Positions 1-12,638 of a stretch of DNA of 64,000 nucleotides are shown here, piece by piece. The notes beneath the pieces are model-generated. The model ran no database searches, had not been told where the DNA came from, and saw nothing but the letters and a program-made list of their open reading frames with translations. Location of the stretch: the NCBI GenBank assembly GCA_030737835.1, contig CM060853.1, positions 17,542,895 through 17,606,894 of the forward strand, given 5' to 3'. Position numbers and translations under genes: made by a program. Every line of letters begins with the position of its first letter. Positions within the stretch are counted from its first letter, which is position 1. The stretch is from Acorus gramineus. Its lineage: Eukaryota > Streptophyta > Magnoliopsida > Acorales > Acoraceae.

Positions 1-1100
1 TTACGGATCTTCTCGAGCTTCGCCTCCACCCACCTCGAGTGGGAACCCTCACCAGGCCCTTCAAAGAATCCACTTATTCGGGTCCAGTCAACCGGATAAA
101 ATGCAGGTGGAGGAAGAACAGTGAAGTCAAATCCTGGCCTTCCCGAGACCCTCTCCACCACCCTCGAAACCAAGTACGGCCCGTTGTGGCCCCACTTGTT
201 CCCGTCGAAGGTGAGCGCGAATTCTTCTATGAATTTGTATAACAAAGGGTGCTTTTTATCAAATATCATCACCGCGTTGTTCAACCGGCTCCAATTCCCT
301 GTTTGGGCATCAATTGTTTGAGCTCCAATGGTGTTTCTCAACTTCGAGAAGCTCTTCGTGACAATTACATCGCTGTCTATGTACACTCCGCCGAATTTGT
401 ATAGAATCGCCAACCGGAGAAGGTTCGAGAGGTTCTGTGCGAGCGAGACCTCACCAGGGTCGACCTTCCCCTGCCGCAACCGATCGAACCACGCCTCAGC
501 GACCGTGCTCTTGAACAAGTACGCGAAGTCGGGGGAGGCGGCGGACACGCGGAAACCCAGAGAAACCAACGGCGCGAGTAGGCGAGCCCCCGCCGGAGAG
601 TCCAACGAATCGGAGACGATAAAAAGGCACGCTTTTGGGTGGGACTTGAACAGGCTCTCCACCGTGAAGAACTCCCTCTCACCGAAGGACTCCAATGGGG
701 AAATCCACGTCATGAAGAAGCGGACCTGGCACTTCGGAGAGGACCCATTGAAGAACTCTTGCGCCTTCTCAGAAAACCGCCTCGAACGCTCATTGGGTCG
801 AAGAAGCTTGAAGACCCACTTGTTGTTTTTCGGCGGTTTCGAAGAGGAGTTCCAATGGGGGCGGATGGAAGGGACGAAATCGATGTGGGTCTTCGATTTG
901 GAGGTTGGGATGTCTTCCTTGAGTGAGTACATGTGCATAGAAGAGGAAGACTTCGACAGGAGGAGGGTTTCGGAGGGGCTGGGGAGGAAGGGGTGTTGGA
1001 AGGAGGAGACGAAGATGCGAAAGCCATTGCAGGCGAGGAGGACGAGGAGGAGGAGAGCGAAGAGAGAGTAGAGAGCGAGTGACCGCTTGGTCTTCTGCAT
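1..1100 (-). CDS. Alpha-1,4-glycosyltransferase (lactosylceramide 4-alpha-galactosyltransferase-like), 5' part, runs off the window
   Basis: One open frame on the minus strand runs from the ATG at 1100-1098 to the window edge, at least 366 codons with no intron. The N terminus (MQKTKRS, then a Leu-rich hydrophobic stretch at about residues 8-26) looks like a type II Golgi signal anchor. A Ser-rich stem follows. From about residue 125 (FFMTWISPLESF) the sequence matches the plant Gb3-synthase/sugar-binding DXD glycosyltransferase fold. The metal and nucleotide-sugar binding motif GGVYIDSDVIV is intact, with Asp-Ser-Asp at about residues 242-244. Further on are NWSRLNNAVMIFDKKHPLL and KWGHNGPYLVSRVVERV, typical of the family. 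Known members transfer sugars in the Golgi; the donor and acceptor of the plant proteins are poorly defined, so I give no substrate. The ATG is the first in frame and lies just downstream of CT-rich leader DNA. The C-terminal part lies outside the window. Confidence 0.9.
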   Translation of the reverse strand, partial: MQKTKRSLALYSLFALLLLVLLACNGFRIFVSSFQHPFLPSPSETLLLSKSSSSMHMYSLKEDIPTSKSKTHIDFVPSIRPHWNSSSKPPKNNKWVFKLLRPNERSRRFSEKAQEFFNGSSPKCQVRFFMTWISPLESFGEREFFTVESLFKSHPKACLFIVSDSLDSPAGARLLAPLVSLGFRVSAASPDFAYLFKSTVAEAWFDRLRQGKVDPGEVSLAQNLSNLLRLAILYKFGGVYIDSDVIVTKSFSKLRNTIGAQTIDAQTGNWSRLNNAVMIFDKKHPLLYKFIEEFALTFDGNKWGHNGPYLVSRVVERVSGRPGFDFTVLPPPAFYPVDWTRISGFFEGPGEGSHSRWVEAKLEKIR

Positions 1101-1281
1101 TTGAATACCCAAAAATATAGAACAACAAAGGAGAGGTAGAAAGAGAGACTATGATGGGTTCATCTTTCTTTGTTAATTTTCAAATGGGTCCTTCAAAGAA
1201 CACCAAAAGAGAGAGAGCTTTTGCAGAGGCAGTGGAGAGAATGATAAAATGAACTTTATGTTGCATTTATAAGTAGAAGAG

Positions 1282-1340
1282 ACTCTCTCTCTCTCTCTCT
1301 GTTAAAGTTTAAACTTTTTGTATGCTCTCTCTCTCTCTCT
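1282..1340. repeat. CT/GA microsatellite in the glycosyltransferase leader or promoter
   Basis: Two (CT)n runs, at about 1283-1300 and 1325-1340, lie 180-240 bp upstream of the glycosyltransferase ATG, so they read as GA repeats on the transcribed strand. GA/CT-rich tracts are common in plant 5' leaders and core promoters. A promoter role is inferred from position. Confidence 0.7.
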
Positions 1341-1399
1341 AATGAACAAAGCAGAGGCTTTGGCGTTTTGGGAGGGAGAGATGAGACGGAAAGGCGGAG

Positions 1400-4396
1400 T
1401 GGGAGAGAGGATCGGCGATTTTCTTGAGAAAGCTCATCGGCTCGGCTTCGATTCGTTTAATTATGTTCTTTGTACGAGGGACGGATGAGATTACCTCATT
1501 TGGTCTTTTAGATGGATTGTGAACCGTAGGATCTGATTTTACTGTACAAAATGTGGATAAGCAATGATCGGATACGTGATATTATAATATAAACAATTTA
1601 GAATGCGGGTATTATTTTTTTATTCAGATTTCTGATACGTGTTACTAAAAAGATAATTAATTGATATATTATACAGATGTAAGAGAATAAAAAAAATATA
1701 ATATAAATATATAATCTTATCCATTTATTTATCTAAAGTCTAGATTACTGATTATGACTATTTTCAACTTCAATAATGTTACATTTTTTTTATGATTTTA
1801 GCTTTACAAATTTAATAAAAAAATCATTCTTATCTTAAATTGTTATTTATCCAATTAATCTTCTATTATAATTTTAATTAGATAATATATTTTATATTTA
1901 ATTATATTTTTTAACAAATTAATTAAAATTAATTTAAAATCAATATTACATATTCACCAAATCTTATTAAAATTCAGGAAAATTATAATTATAATACATA
2001 TTTTAAATATTATAACATATTATATTTGGGATTTATTAACATACTATATTTGATGAATTATAGGAATGGAGGGTTCATTTATTTTATTTCTATTCTTTTT
2101 TATTTTATCATAAAAAGAAAGAAAAATATTCAAAAAGACATGGAAAGATAAGAAATATCATCTTTTAAAATTCTTTTTAAAAGAATCTCCTTTAAACAAT
2201 CTCGAAACTAAAATACTTTATCTCTTATAATTTTTAAAATCTCTCTCACCATATTTAAAATTTTTCACACCATGATTAAATGAAAAATAATATCAGTATA
2301 AGAAATTATTTTTTTTTGAGAGTAATTTTATATGTTTTAAAAATTTTAAGTATGCTATAAAAAATGTTAATATTGTGTCATTCATTAATTTAAAAGGTTT
2401 TTTCTGGGATTTTTTCTAAATTTTTAAAGGATTTTTTAATTTATATATCTTATAAATGTCATGCATAAGAATTTTTTTTATATTATTAAACATAGGTAAA
2501 TGCCTTAAAAGATTTTATAAAATTTAGAAATATCTAGAAAAACATTTTATAACGAAAAATTTTAAATTTTTTATTTAACTCTTATGGTGTATGTAGATAT
2601 ACAAAAAATAATTATAAACATCATGCACAAATAAAAATTTAATTTTTTTTATAAATATTTTTTAATTGGGATGTGAAACAATTAAAAATGTTTTATGACG
2701 TCTAAATTGTGGATAATATAAAAGTAGTTAAATCATTTTATTTTCTATTAAAGAAGACTTTTTAAGTAAAAATTTTAAAAAATGACTATTTTGTGTATTT
2801 TTAACATGATTTTTTTTTTTTGGTATTTTCCTAAAAAGAATTCATTGGAATTAAGGGTTTGATGATCTTCTTTTTTTTATGAGTTTTTCTTAAAGATTCA
2901 TTAAAATATCATATTATTTATTAATTTAATTTTCATAAACAAAATTTTATAATATCTGAGATTCACATTTTATTGTTGGTAAACAAAATTTTATAATATG
3001 TGAGATTCACATTTTATAAATCGTGTTCTTTCACATTTAGATATTCAAATATAGGATAATTTTGTATCTTGGGTTAGATGTGGAGCTGGATATTCACGTG
3101 GCCGGCGATTTCGGCGGCGCGAGCCGAGCTGATTGGGACTCTGACAAACGTAGGATCTCGTGTCGTTTTGTCGGATTTCGTCAGCCGTCCGATAGTCGTT
3201 CAGGGTTGAAGTGGATTTTGCTTTTGGGATTGGAACGGATCTGTAAAGTCGACTGCACTCAAAGGGATTGTTTTAATATTTTGAAAATCAAACACTAAAG
3301 CTTTGAAAAAGTAAAATTGAATTTAATTAAGTGTAAGATGGTTATTTAAAATGATATATATATATATATCTTTTTTAATTATTTATATAGGTGTTTAATT
3401 TTACATAGATGAAATATTATGAGAATATATCATCAAATTAGATAAAAGTTAACTCATAGACTAAATTGACTTACCATAACAGTTTAAAGGACCTGTATAT
3501 CCGATTCTAAGTTTACAATGACTTATATGGGTTTGTAGATGTTTACAAATATTCAAATATCTTTAACCCTTAAAAAAAAATGAAATATGAATTAATTGTG
3601 ATTGATAACGTTATTCTAATTAGAAAGTTTCAAGATTCGAGGTATACAATAATATTTTTCCATAATTTTTCTTTCCTTGATATTTAAACCAAATTGGACA
3701 TAAATACAGGATGTAATAAAACGCAATCAAAGAAATAATGGTCTTATATTACAAATGTTAAGTCTTTGACTCTCGTTTAAATATCAACGGGGGAGAAATA
3801 GTAGGTCATTTAATTCTATACTGTTGTCAATTGTCATACACTCGTTACATAAAATAAATAATTTAAAATAATAACTAATGATTATATATATATACATGAA
3901 ATCAAAGTGGAAATTATATATGGATAATTTGAATAATTGACAATATTAAAAATATACTGTATGGAAAGTTTACAGGCTGTGCATCCTTAAACGATCATTT
4001 AAGAAACTGATTTTTTTTTTTTCAAGAAACAGATCTCTCATTAACTGTATCTTTAAACACTGCTTTAACAGTATCCTTTGTAAATAGCAATTATTGTGGT
4101 GGGTTTTGGCATTACAAAAAATTGAACTGAAAATAATATTAATAATAATAATAAAATAACATGAAAAATATAATCTGATGGAGTAACAGACCGACCCAAT
4201 GGTGTGACTCACCTTCCACAAAAAAACAGTGTCTGTTTTTTGGGTGAAAGAAACAATTCTTGTGGAGTGCATGTTATATGGTTTGCTTTGCTACTATTAT
4301 TTTTTATTGTCCTAAACAGTTGAGACCCTCTGAAGTTCGTGAATCAATTCTTGTTAGAAATGCTAACGGTGGGTGGGAGAGGGAGCCGTCTCTTTG
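1400..4396. other. AT-rich intergenic spacer, no gene seen
   Basis: This spacer is very AT-rich with many short poly-A and poly-T runs. No exon, RNA gene or well-bounded element was recognised apart from the tandem duplication at 2937-3017. A small GC-richer island at about 3080-3260 contains a 78-codon open frame that matches no family I know; I treat it as non-coding. Confidence 0.6.
2937..3017. repeat. Tandem duplication, 44-bp unit, about two copies
   Basis: The block beginning AAACAAAATTTTATAATAT and ending near ATTCACATTTTAT occurs at 2937 and again at 2981, differing by one base (CTGAG versus GTGAG). A simple local duplication in AT-rich DNA. Confidence 0.8.
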
Positions 4397-4405
4397 ACGC
4401 TATCG

Positions 4406-5097
4406 ACATTGATACAGGACACAAAAATTGGCCCACTTAGTATGGCCCATTTTGATTGTCTTTTCGCATTTAATCCGTTTCTCCTGCATTTGATAAAGTT
4501 GTTGGGCACAATTTCATGACCATTTGGACCTGACCCGGCGGACCCGAACAAACAAACGGGTCGGGTCCGGGTCCACCCCACCCCGACCCGTTGGACCCGA
4601 GACCCGATTATTTTATTAAAATATGTTCAATATTACAAGACCATTAGCATTAGTTGATACATAATTTTATTTCTTACTTAACTTATTTTTGTATCTATAA
4701 GTTTATAAATCATAATCATAACAAGCCTATAAATCGGTTTGGTATGATTAATTAGTTTGTTGCATGATTTATGTTTATTATTTAGGTTAATATCTTAGTG
4801 TTTATTGTTTTGAATGTTGTTTAGGTTAATATTGTTTTGAATGTTGTTTACTTCTTTTGAATTGTATAAAATTATATTCAAACATAGTCTCATTAACAAT
4901 AATGTTTTATTACAAAAAAATTTCAAATAGAATGATAAGGCAAACAAATACATGAGCTCTTCTGGGTCCGACGGGTCCGGGTCCACATTTCCCTAGACCC
5001 GCCGAGTCCTGGGTTGGACCCGGACCCGCCGGGTCCTGTCACGGGTTGGGTCCGGGTCCACCCCGACCCGACCCGGACTCGACCCGTTGACAGGCCT
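4406..5097. mobile_element. hAT-like non-autonomous element with G/C-rich subterminal repeats (candidate)
   Basis: A 10-bp direct repeat, ACGCTATCGA, lies at 4397-4406 and 5098-5107 and brackets this block. It contains an 8-bp CGCTATCG, the size of a hAT target duplication. The right end reads GTTGACAGGCCTA, whose complement TAGGCCTGTCAAC closely resembles the terminal repeat of the well-bounded hAT MITE at 41273-41849. Near both ends (about 4518-4612 and 4965-5090) are clusters of GGGTCC/GGACCC words, in sharp contrast with the AT-rich core. The left terminus does not match the right TIR, so the 5' end may be degenerate or rearranged. No transposase is visible. Confidence 0.55.
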
Positions 5098-5107
5098 ACG
5101 CTATCGA

Positions 5108-6630
5108 TGTATGCTCGCGTTTTCAGTGATCATAGTATAGTACAACGATTCAGAGTTTACTTGTATTAAAGAAAGATTTTAAGTTCGAGTCTTGGCGTTG
5201 TGTTATACTTCCTGTTTGTTAGACGAAATTCAAAAGAATTTTTTGTAGGATCAAGAACAAACGTGAGAAGATAGCTTTTCCAGCTTGATTGTAAGATTAG
5301 CCACGAGAAATCCCTCTGATGTCACCACGTCAACGTGTGCGCGGGTTGAATAAGATGAAAAATAAAAGTTAAAATAGGTTAGATTATTATTATTTTTTTT
5401 AGGATAAAAATAAATTTGTATTTTTATATTGGTTTACACATATACAAAAAGTTGAAGGTTTACAAAATTAAGAATGCTAGAGGTGGAGGATTCAAAACAG
5501 AATTGGGAGGGAATTGTAGGGGACCTACGATGCATCCCCAACCCTGAATTAAACCCCTCTAGTGCTAGCAATCTTCAGTTGCATGAAAGACATTAAAGAA
5601 TGTCATATGAAACCTTGGGTACTCCGTGCCCTCTGCATCCGCCCGAATTGCTTCAGCTAGTTCTTGCCATATGAAACTATGGAGTAATTAGAGATATGCT
5701 ATCTCCGATGAAAGTTGAATAAGATGAAAAATCTATTTGGATAAAAGAAACATATGAGTATAGTTATATCAAAATATATGAGAATAAACTGATATTGATA
5801 ATGCATGTCGCTATTCAAATCATGTTATTTCACTCAATTCATTCTACTGGTAGACACACATGTTGAATCATGTGTAATCACCTCTTACAAATCAAGATTC
5901 ACATATCAAATCATTTTTTACCTATTTTGTTTTATTTTATTTTATTTTTTTGACATCGGAGGGACCCCCGTGGTTAACATTTCTTATTTTATTTATATTT
6001 TATTAACGACTTATTTATAGTTAAATTTTTTTAATTATTAATAAATAACTAAAAACATAATAAACACAAAATTATTTATTCATCATCTATATCGAAAGTA
6101 TTATCTATCTTATAATACCTTACGTCCAACACCATACTGAATTTGAATTATAGTTTTTATAAATATTTAACAAATTAAATAGTGGAGAATCTTTTATCAA
6201 TTTTCTTTCCCTTAAAGAAGATATGGAATCGAAGAAATCAAAAATAAAATCACCGTAACTTATCTATTTTTTATAAAATAAAAAAATTATGGACATGCAA
6301 TGTACCAGATATTTTTAATGATGACCCGGAAAACTATTGTAAGAAAAGATGAAGAAGTAATAAGGGCAAAAAAATTACAATCATGTGCTCATGTTGCTTG
6401 TTAATTGTTGGTCTACGTGACTTGACCAAAACAATGCGTAACTTCAAAAGGTAAGACTTTCGTGGTGTTTGTTTTTTTTATTTAATGATATATTTTTTTC
6501 TTATTTATTATTTGACACAAATACTATATTTTTTATTATTAATTTTTTTTTTTTACATTCCCGCACTTTTTCTGAGCACAAATACAGCTTCATCCATCAC
6601 AGATTTTCAAATTCCAGGCACGACAAGGAC
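5108..6630. other. Intergenic spacer, no gene seen
   Basis: AT-rich DNA with no recognisable exon. A stretch near 5150-5210 contains TTCGAGTCTTGGC, which faintly resembles a tRNA-type B box, but no A box, tail or target duplication was seen, so it is not called. The last part grades into the CPL1-like promoter. Confidence 0.5.
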
Positions 6631-6633
6631 CGC

Positions 6634-6690
6634 AAAGTGGGCCCGTGCCAGCACGACAGAGCCGTAATCCATACGTGGTACGGCCCATAT
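6634..6690 (+). promoter_or_regulatory. Site II / GGCCCA-type promoter motifs upstream of the CPL1-like gene
   Basis: TGGGCCC (about 6637-6643) and GGCCCATAT (6682-6690) lie about 330-370 bp upstream of the CPL1-like ATG. These words match the plant TGGGCY/GGCCCAWWW motifs typical of proximal promoters of housekeeping genes. The role is inferred from motif and position. Confidence 0.45.
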
Positions 6691-8500
6691 CAATCACTCA
6701 CTGACTCTTCTCGTGGCGACCCTTTGAACTCCCAAATCCTTCGTAAAAATATAAAAAACCAGAGACGCACCGTTGAATCCATGGACCCCTCCCATACTGC
6801 GAGACCTTCTGGATTTTGAACGGCTGACGTAGCTCGTCAATGGGGGTCTCTTCCCTCCACGAACCCTCGATCGTGACCGGAATCGATAACCCTAGACGAC
6901 ATGGAACGAAAGAACCTCCTCCGCCGACGCTAGACCGTTCACCCATGGAACGAAAGGACTTTTTTATTCGATCCTGAACTGAAAGAAAGAAAAAAAAAAA
7001 AGTGAAACTCAAATGTTCGAATCGTTTGTCTATCAGGGGAATTCCCTCCTCGGGGAGGTCGAGATACACCCGAAGAACACGAAAACCGATCTGCTGAGGA
7101 ACATCGGGGGAATCCGGATCTCCCGCCTCTCGCCGCCGAGCGAGCGGTGTCCGCCACTGGCGGTCCTCCACACCATTGCCCCCGGCGGCGTCCTCTTCAA
7201 GATGGAATCGAAGCGCCGCCCCTGCTGCGGTTGGAGTCTACGACGCCGATCTCCGCCTTGCACGACGTGTGCTTCAGAGAAAATAAGGTATACACATAAA
7301 TAATTTGAATCTGACAAGAATCAGTGGAACGAGAAGGAACGAATTTGTATTTATGCAGTGACGGTGACATCTGATTGAACTGATAAAGAAGTTCGCATTA
7401 TTCTATTTTTGAAAAGGACTGCTGGTTGAATCAGTATATTTTATGATGAAATTTATGCAGAATGTCATTGAAGAACTATTGAAACATATTAAACTGGCTT
7501 TTTTTTTTTTTTTTTTTTTAAGAAGCTGAAGCTTCTCTACAATGTGGCAGGCTTGTTGGAAACATCCAGTGATCAAACAATAAGATGATTTGGCTGACGG
7601 ATTTGGTTTTAATTGTTTGTACAAATTTATTTGTTGCTCGTGGAATGTGGAGTTACCAGTAAGAGTGATAGGTATACCAATGAACTACAGGTGATCAAAA
7701 CGGGAGGTTGTGTAATTTATAGACTTGAATGGAAAGCCGAACAAGATTTAAATAGCAGACACTATAGCACAGATTTTGAACCACAGTTGATATGGCCATG
7801 GACAGGATTCTAATAAGGTGATGAAGGTTCTGCAAAGCAGTTCCCAACACTATGAAAGGCGCCATGGTTAATATTACCAGTCCTTTTGTTTTATATATGC
7901 TATCTTATGGTTTCAATAAGATCATGTATTTGGAATGTGGTTACCAGAAGTTATCGATTGAAAATGGTGATGTGTATTACTAAATTTAGTTTGCCCTTTT
8001 ATGCATGCATATTGATTTCATAGTTCAGTTTTGACACGTGTAAGTGGTGGTAATGGGGGAGACATTATACGCTTGGTTATCATTGACCGGTACAAGTGGT
8101 GCATGAATTTTTCCTGAATTTGGGAAATCTGCATAATGTTGCCTGGTACTATTTGAAATGCACTTTTAAAAGTGGTAACTAGAGTTGGTTTCTTTTTTCT
8201 TTTTCTTTTTTCCGTATTTTATTAGGATATGGACCTTTTTTGGTACGATGATGAGCTAAAAACTCATTGATTAGATATTAATTCACATGCATGTTATGTT
8301 CCATAGTTCTTCCCTTCAATGGAAATAACAAAATGTCTTCTGGAAGGGTCATTATAGAGAGGGAAGGGCAATTTCAAATAGAGAAGAGGGTCTGATTTGT
8401 AAAACAGGGCAGATCCTCCCTTAGAGCTTTTTCTTCTTTCCTTTTATTTTATTTTCTGATCCCTTTGTAGTGTTCCAGTTATACTAACAATTTGGTTATA

Positions 8501-8640
8501 CCGAACCTTCTCTCGGTAGGATGGGAGAGGTACCCCCTTTTTAATGAGGGGACTTGGGTTCGAGTTTTGCCGCCTGCTGATAGGGAAAGATTTGACCAAG
8601 AAAACAAAAAAAATTACCCACCAAAAAAAAAAAAAAAAAC
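8501..8640 (+). mobile_element. tRNA-derived SINE in CPL1-like intron 1
   Basis: A short body with a pol III B-box-like word (GGGTTCGAGTTTTGCC at about 8567-8582) ends in an A-rich tail. It is flanked by target duplications AATTTGGTTATA (8489-8500) and AACTTGGTTATA (8641-8652), 11 of 12 identical. This is the classic layout of a plant SINE copied by LINE machinery. It lies wholly inside intron 1. Confidence 0.75.
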
Positions 8641-11600
8641 AACTTGGTTATATCTTATATAAAAAAAAATGTATGGAAGTGAAGCCTATACCTTGATATG
8701 AAGATTTTTCTGGAAACTTTTTTTTTTTGAATTAATTACTCCCACATTTGTGTGTGAAATTAACATGCACATATAAATATGTGTGTGCGCGCATGACGCT
8801 GCTATATTTCCATCTTATTTGTTTGTCCTTTTACTGCCTTTACTGACCAGTCTTTGTATCTCAAACAGACGGCAGTCATGCCATTAGGAGAAGAGGAACT
8901 GCATTTGGTGGCAATGAATAATAGAAGTTTCCATCAATGTTCATGCTTTTGGGGATTTGTTGTCTCCCCATGCTTGTACGGTTCTTGTCTCGTCATGTTG
9001 AACCTCAGATGCCTAGGCATTGTGTTTGATCTTGACTAAACTCTCATAGTCGCAAACACAATGCGCTCATTTGAGGACCGTATTGATGCTTTGCAGCGAA
9101 GAGTAAGTATAGAGACAGATCCACAACGAATATCTGGCATGCTGTCTGAGATCAAAAGATATGAAGAAGATAAAAGCATTTTGAAGCAGTATTCCAAAAA
9201 TGATCAGGTTGTTGAGAATGGAAAAGTCATAAAATTCCAATCTGAGGTTGTTCCGCCATTATCTGACAGTCACCAGCAGATCATTCGCCCACTTATACGT
9301 CTGCAAGATAAGAATATCATATTGACCCGCATTAATCCAGGGGTATGTAATTGGCCGTGTCTTACTAAATATTACAAGATTTTGACCCATTCATGGCATA
9401 TTTGATATATTTCACTTGTCTTTTCTTGTAAAGTTTCTGGGTGAGAATGGAATATTTTGATTTTATTTTATTTTGTGAAAATAAGAACACTTGTAAAAAG
9501 TGGGGAACCTTTTTGTGAAAGGAGGGAAACCGAAGTTGGTGATGAAACATTATACAATGATATACATTGTCCAACTATATAAAGAAAACACAATGCCTGC
9601 TGTGTTCGATCATGTATCTAGCCATCTTATTAAGACATTTTGATTTCATGCAACACAAACATACTTCTTTTCACATGTATTGTAAAGAATTAACAATAGA
9701 AAACATTTTCTTAACACACATTGGGCCAAAGTCAACATTGTCTCGGAAAATGAGAGAAGTGATATGGTGCTCTGCACCTCTTCTTCTTCTTTGTTTTTTT
9801 CTTGTATGGAAATGATGTCCTTTAATCAGCATCCAAGAATAAGTTTTTTCATTTGCAATCATTTTGACATTGAGTTTATATAGATTATAAATATTTGCGA
9901 GTGGATGTTCTTTTCTAAAATGAATTTTGTGCCTTGATTGTGCATATTTAATATTTATTTGCAATCTCATGGTGAGCTTATGGTTCTCTTTTCTTTTGTA
10001 GATTCGGGATACTAGTGTTTTTGTAAGGCTAAGGCCTGCATGGGAGGAACTTCGTAATTATCTAACTGCAAGAGGCCGCAAGCGTTTTGAGGTATACGTT
10101 TGCACAATGGCAGAAAGAGATTATGCTTTAGAAATGTGGAGGCTTCTGGACCCAGATTCAAATTTGATCACATCAAGAGAACTCTTGGACCGTATTGTGT
10201 GTGTCAAATCTGGTAAGCTATTGGTAGGATTTTTTCTACTTGTGTGTGTGTGTGTGTGTATTATATGATCCTTAGCTCTGCATGATGGAAGCTCTACAAC
10301 AATCTTAATTTTAATTTATGGTCATGATTTAGATTATTTGTTAATTGTAATTTCCTGCCTACAGCATCGGCTCTTTCTTTTCACAATGCAGTTATCATAT
10401 TTCATTGCCTTAGTTCCTAACTGATCAGATTTCCCTTTTGTATATTTTGGATCTCTTAATATTCAATAATTTTAAATTATTGGCCTTCCGTCCTTTCTGG
10501 ATCATTGAACAGGATCAAGAAAATCACTAATTAATGTCTTTCAAGATGGGATATGTCATCCCAAAATGGCCTTAGTGATTGATGATCGATTGAAAGTTTG
10601 GGATGATAAGGATCGACCTCGAGTTCATGTTGTTCCTGCATTTGCTCCGTACTATGCTCCTCAAGCAGAGGTACAACAAACATTTCTTATGCCTACTAAT
10701 AAATGGTTACTTCATTGTTATCTCTTCTTTTTTCTTATCTTTTTGGTTGGATGGGACTGGGGTGGGGTAACAGACCGTGAGCATTTATAGTAGACTTTTG
10801 AGAAATGCTGAACCAGGTTTCTCACCATTTATAGTAAACTTTCATGTAGGGAACTTATTTGTTAACCTTATGATTTGTAGGCAAGCAATTCTATTCCAAT
10901 TTTGTGTGTTGCGAGAAATGTTGCTTGCAATGTTAGAGGCGGTTTTTACAAGTAAGTGTAGTGAATGCTGTAGCATTCATAAATTTGAAATGGTTGCCTC
11001 CTACAAGATCTATATGTATTTTCCATGTGGTTCTCTGGGTTTTTTTGTGGCATGAAATTCACAAGAGCTGTACTTTTTTTTGTCAGAGAATTCGATGAGT
11101 GCCTTCTACAACGGAACTTCAGATATTTTGTATGAAGATGATATTGCTACTTTACCTTCTGCGCCAGATGTGAGCAACTATTTAATTTCAGAGGTAACTT
11201 TTGAGGAAATGGATGTGAACCCCACCGTGCCAACTGTGCACAGGGGCACCAATTTTGCAAAAAGAAAAGGAAAATGGATTTCTTTCTGCACATGATCTTT
11301 TAAGGGTATCATTATGGTTACTCTGTTTTCTATCTAGAAGGATGACGGTTCTATTTCGAATGGAAACAAAGAGCCACTGCTGTCTGAGGGCATGAAGGAT
11401 GCCAAAATCGAAAGGAATTTGAAGGTTTCTTTGATTGCCTGTCATATATTTTGCAATTAGTAAATTTCTGTTCACATACATTTAAATTTTGTTACGCAAT
11501 TGCTTATCCATTTCATGAATGTGAGTATATTCTACTGATTTCATATAAACCTGTAACATATGTGATATTGATTTATTATTCAGGACGCTAGTTGCAACAT

Positions 11601-12536
11601 ACAAGTGATTCCTCCTGTAACCAATAACTATGACCCAAGGTTGACAGCTTCTTTTCAGCGTGTGATTGCTCCTCCTTTGGCCATCATGCAAACGATGTCT
11701 CAGTTACCCATGCCTCTGCATGATAAGAAAAATTTGCAGGCTCCTGTTCCAATCAATGCTTTGGATCATTCTGGAGTTTCTGAACCAGGCTTGCATGGTT
11801 CTTCTGTGAGGGAAGAGGGTGAGGTCCCAGAGTCTGAATTAGATCCAGATACAAGGAGAAGACTTCTCATATCTCAACATGGTAAGATAGAAGAGATAAT
11901 ACATTGAAAGACTCCTGTGCCAGTAACATCCCCTCTACAAATCTCAGTTCCTCCTGTTGAGTTCCGTGGCAATTGGTTCCCATTGGAGGAAGAGATGAGC
12001 CTCAAAAAATCAAACAGGACGCCCAAGGAGTTCACTCTAGATTCAGAACATGTTTGTTCTGATAAATATGGAGTTCACAATCCCTCATGGTTTCTTGGCA
12101 GAGTGAAATCTCTTCCTTCTGATAGGACTCTCCTTGACCACCAAAGATTGTCCAAGGAGGTTAACAGCATTGCTGATTTTTTTGAGATCCTGCAAATGAT
12201 TCTGATTATTGGAGAGGTTGTATGACCTGGGTGTCTTATCTCTCAGGCACATCATGGAGATGACTGGCCAAGACGGAACCATGTGCATCTGAAGTATCGT
12301 CCATCCACTGGTAATTTTTTTCTGCAGAACGTTATTGAGACCCTATTTTCTTCTACTTATCTTACTGTCCCAAATATGTTCTAGAAAAGTTTGTTGGATT
12401 CAATCCTCTACCTGGCAGTTTTGATATCAAGATTAACACCTGTCAATCAAGAGAGATTTTTTGGATTGAAATTGTTTGTGTTCTCATTTGGGTAGATGTC
12501 AACAACACATCAAAAAAACAATACAACATTCTGGTT

Positions 12537-12638
12537 GTTGCAAACCAAACATCGGTTATCCTTGTAGCACCTCCTTGCCTCTCAAAAGGAGGTCATGGGT
12601 TCAAACCCCACCCATGTTAAATCAACCAAAAAAAAAAA
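12537..12638 (+). mobile_element. tRNA-derived SINE in CPL1-like intron 9
   Basis: About 100 bp with a B-box-like GGGTTCAAACCCC (about 12597-12609) followed by an A tail. Flanking direct repeats are ACAACATTCTGGTT (12523-12536) and ACAACATTCTTGTT (12639-12652), 13 of 14 identical. It belongs to the same general class as the copy at 8501 but differs in sequence. Confidence 0.75.

Noticed and set aside
328-1071. 247-codon plus-strand open frame
   Set aside because: It is the antisense shadow of the glycosyltransferase, whose minus-strand frame has a membrane anchor and the DXD motif.
5150-5210. SINE or tRNA fragment near TTCGAGTCTTGGC
   Set aside because: Only a weak B-box-like word; no A box, tail or target duplication.
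6698-7171. 157-codon open frame on the minus strand
   Set aside because: It overlaps CPL1-like exon 1, which has strong family similarity on the plus strand; the minus frame is a shadow through GC-rich DNA.
11087-11193. Exon 6 of the CPL1-like gene read as open throughout via a different phase
   Set aside because: Exon 5 ends with two bases of a Lys codon, so the spliced frame reads KEFDECLLQR and then goes out of frame; the fully open frame is not the one spliced in.
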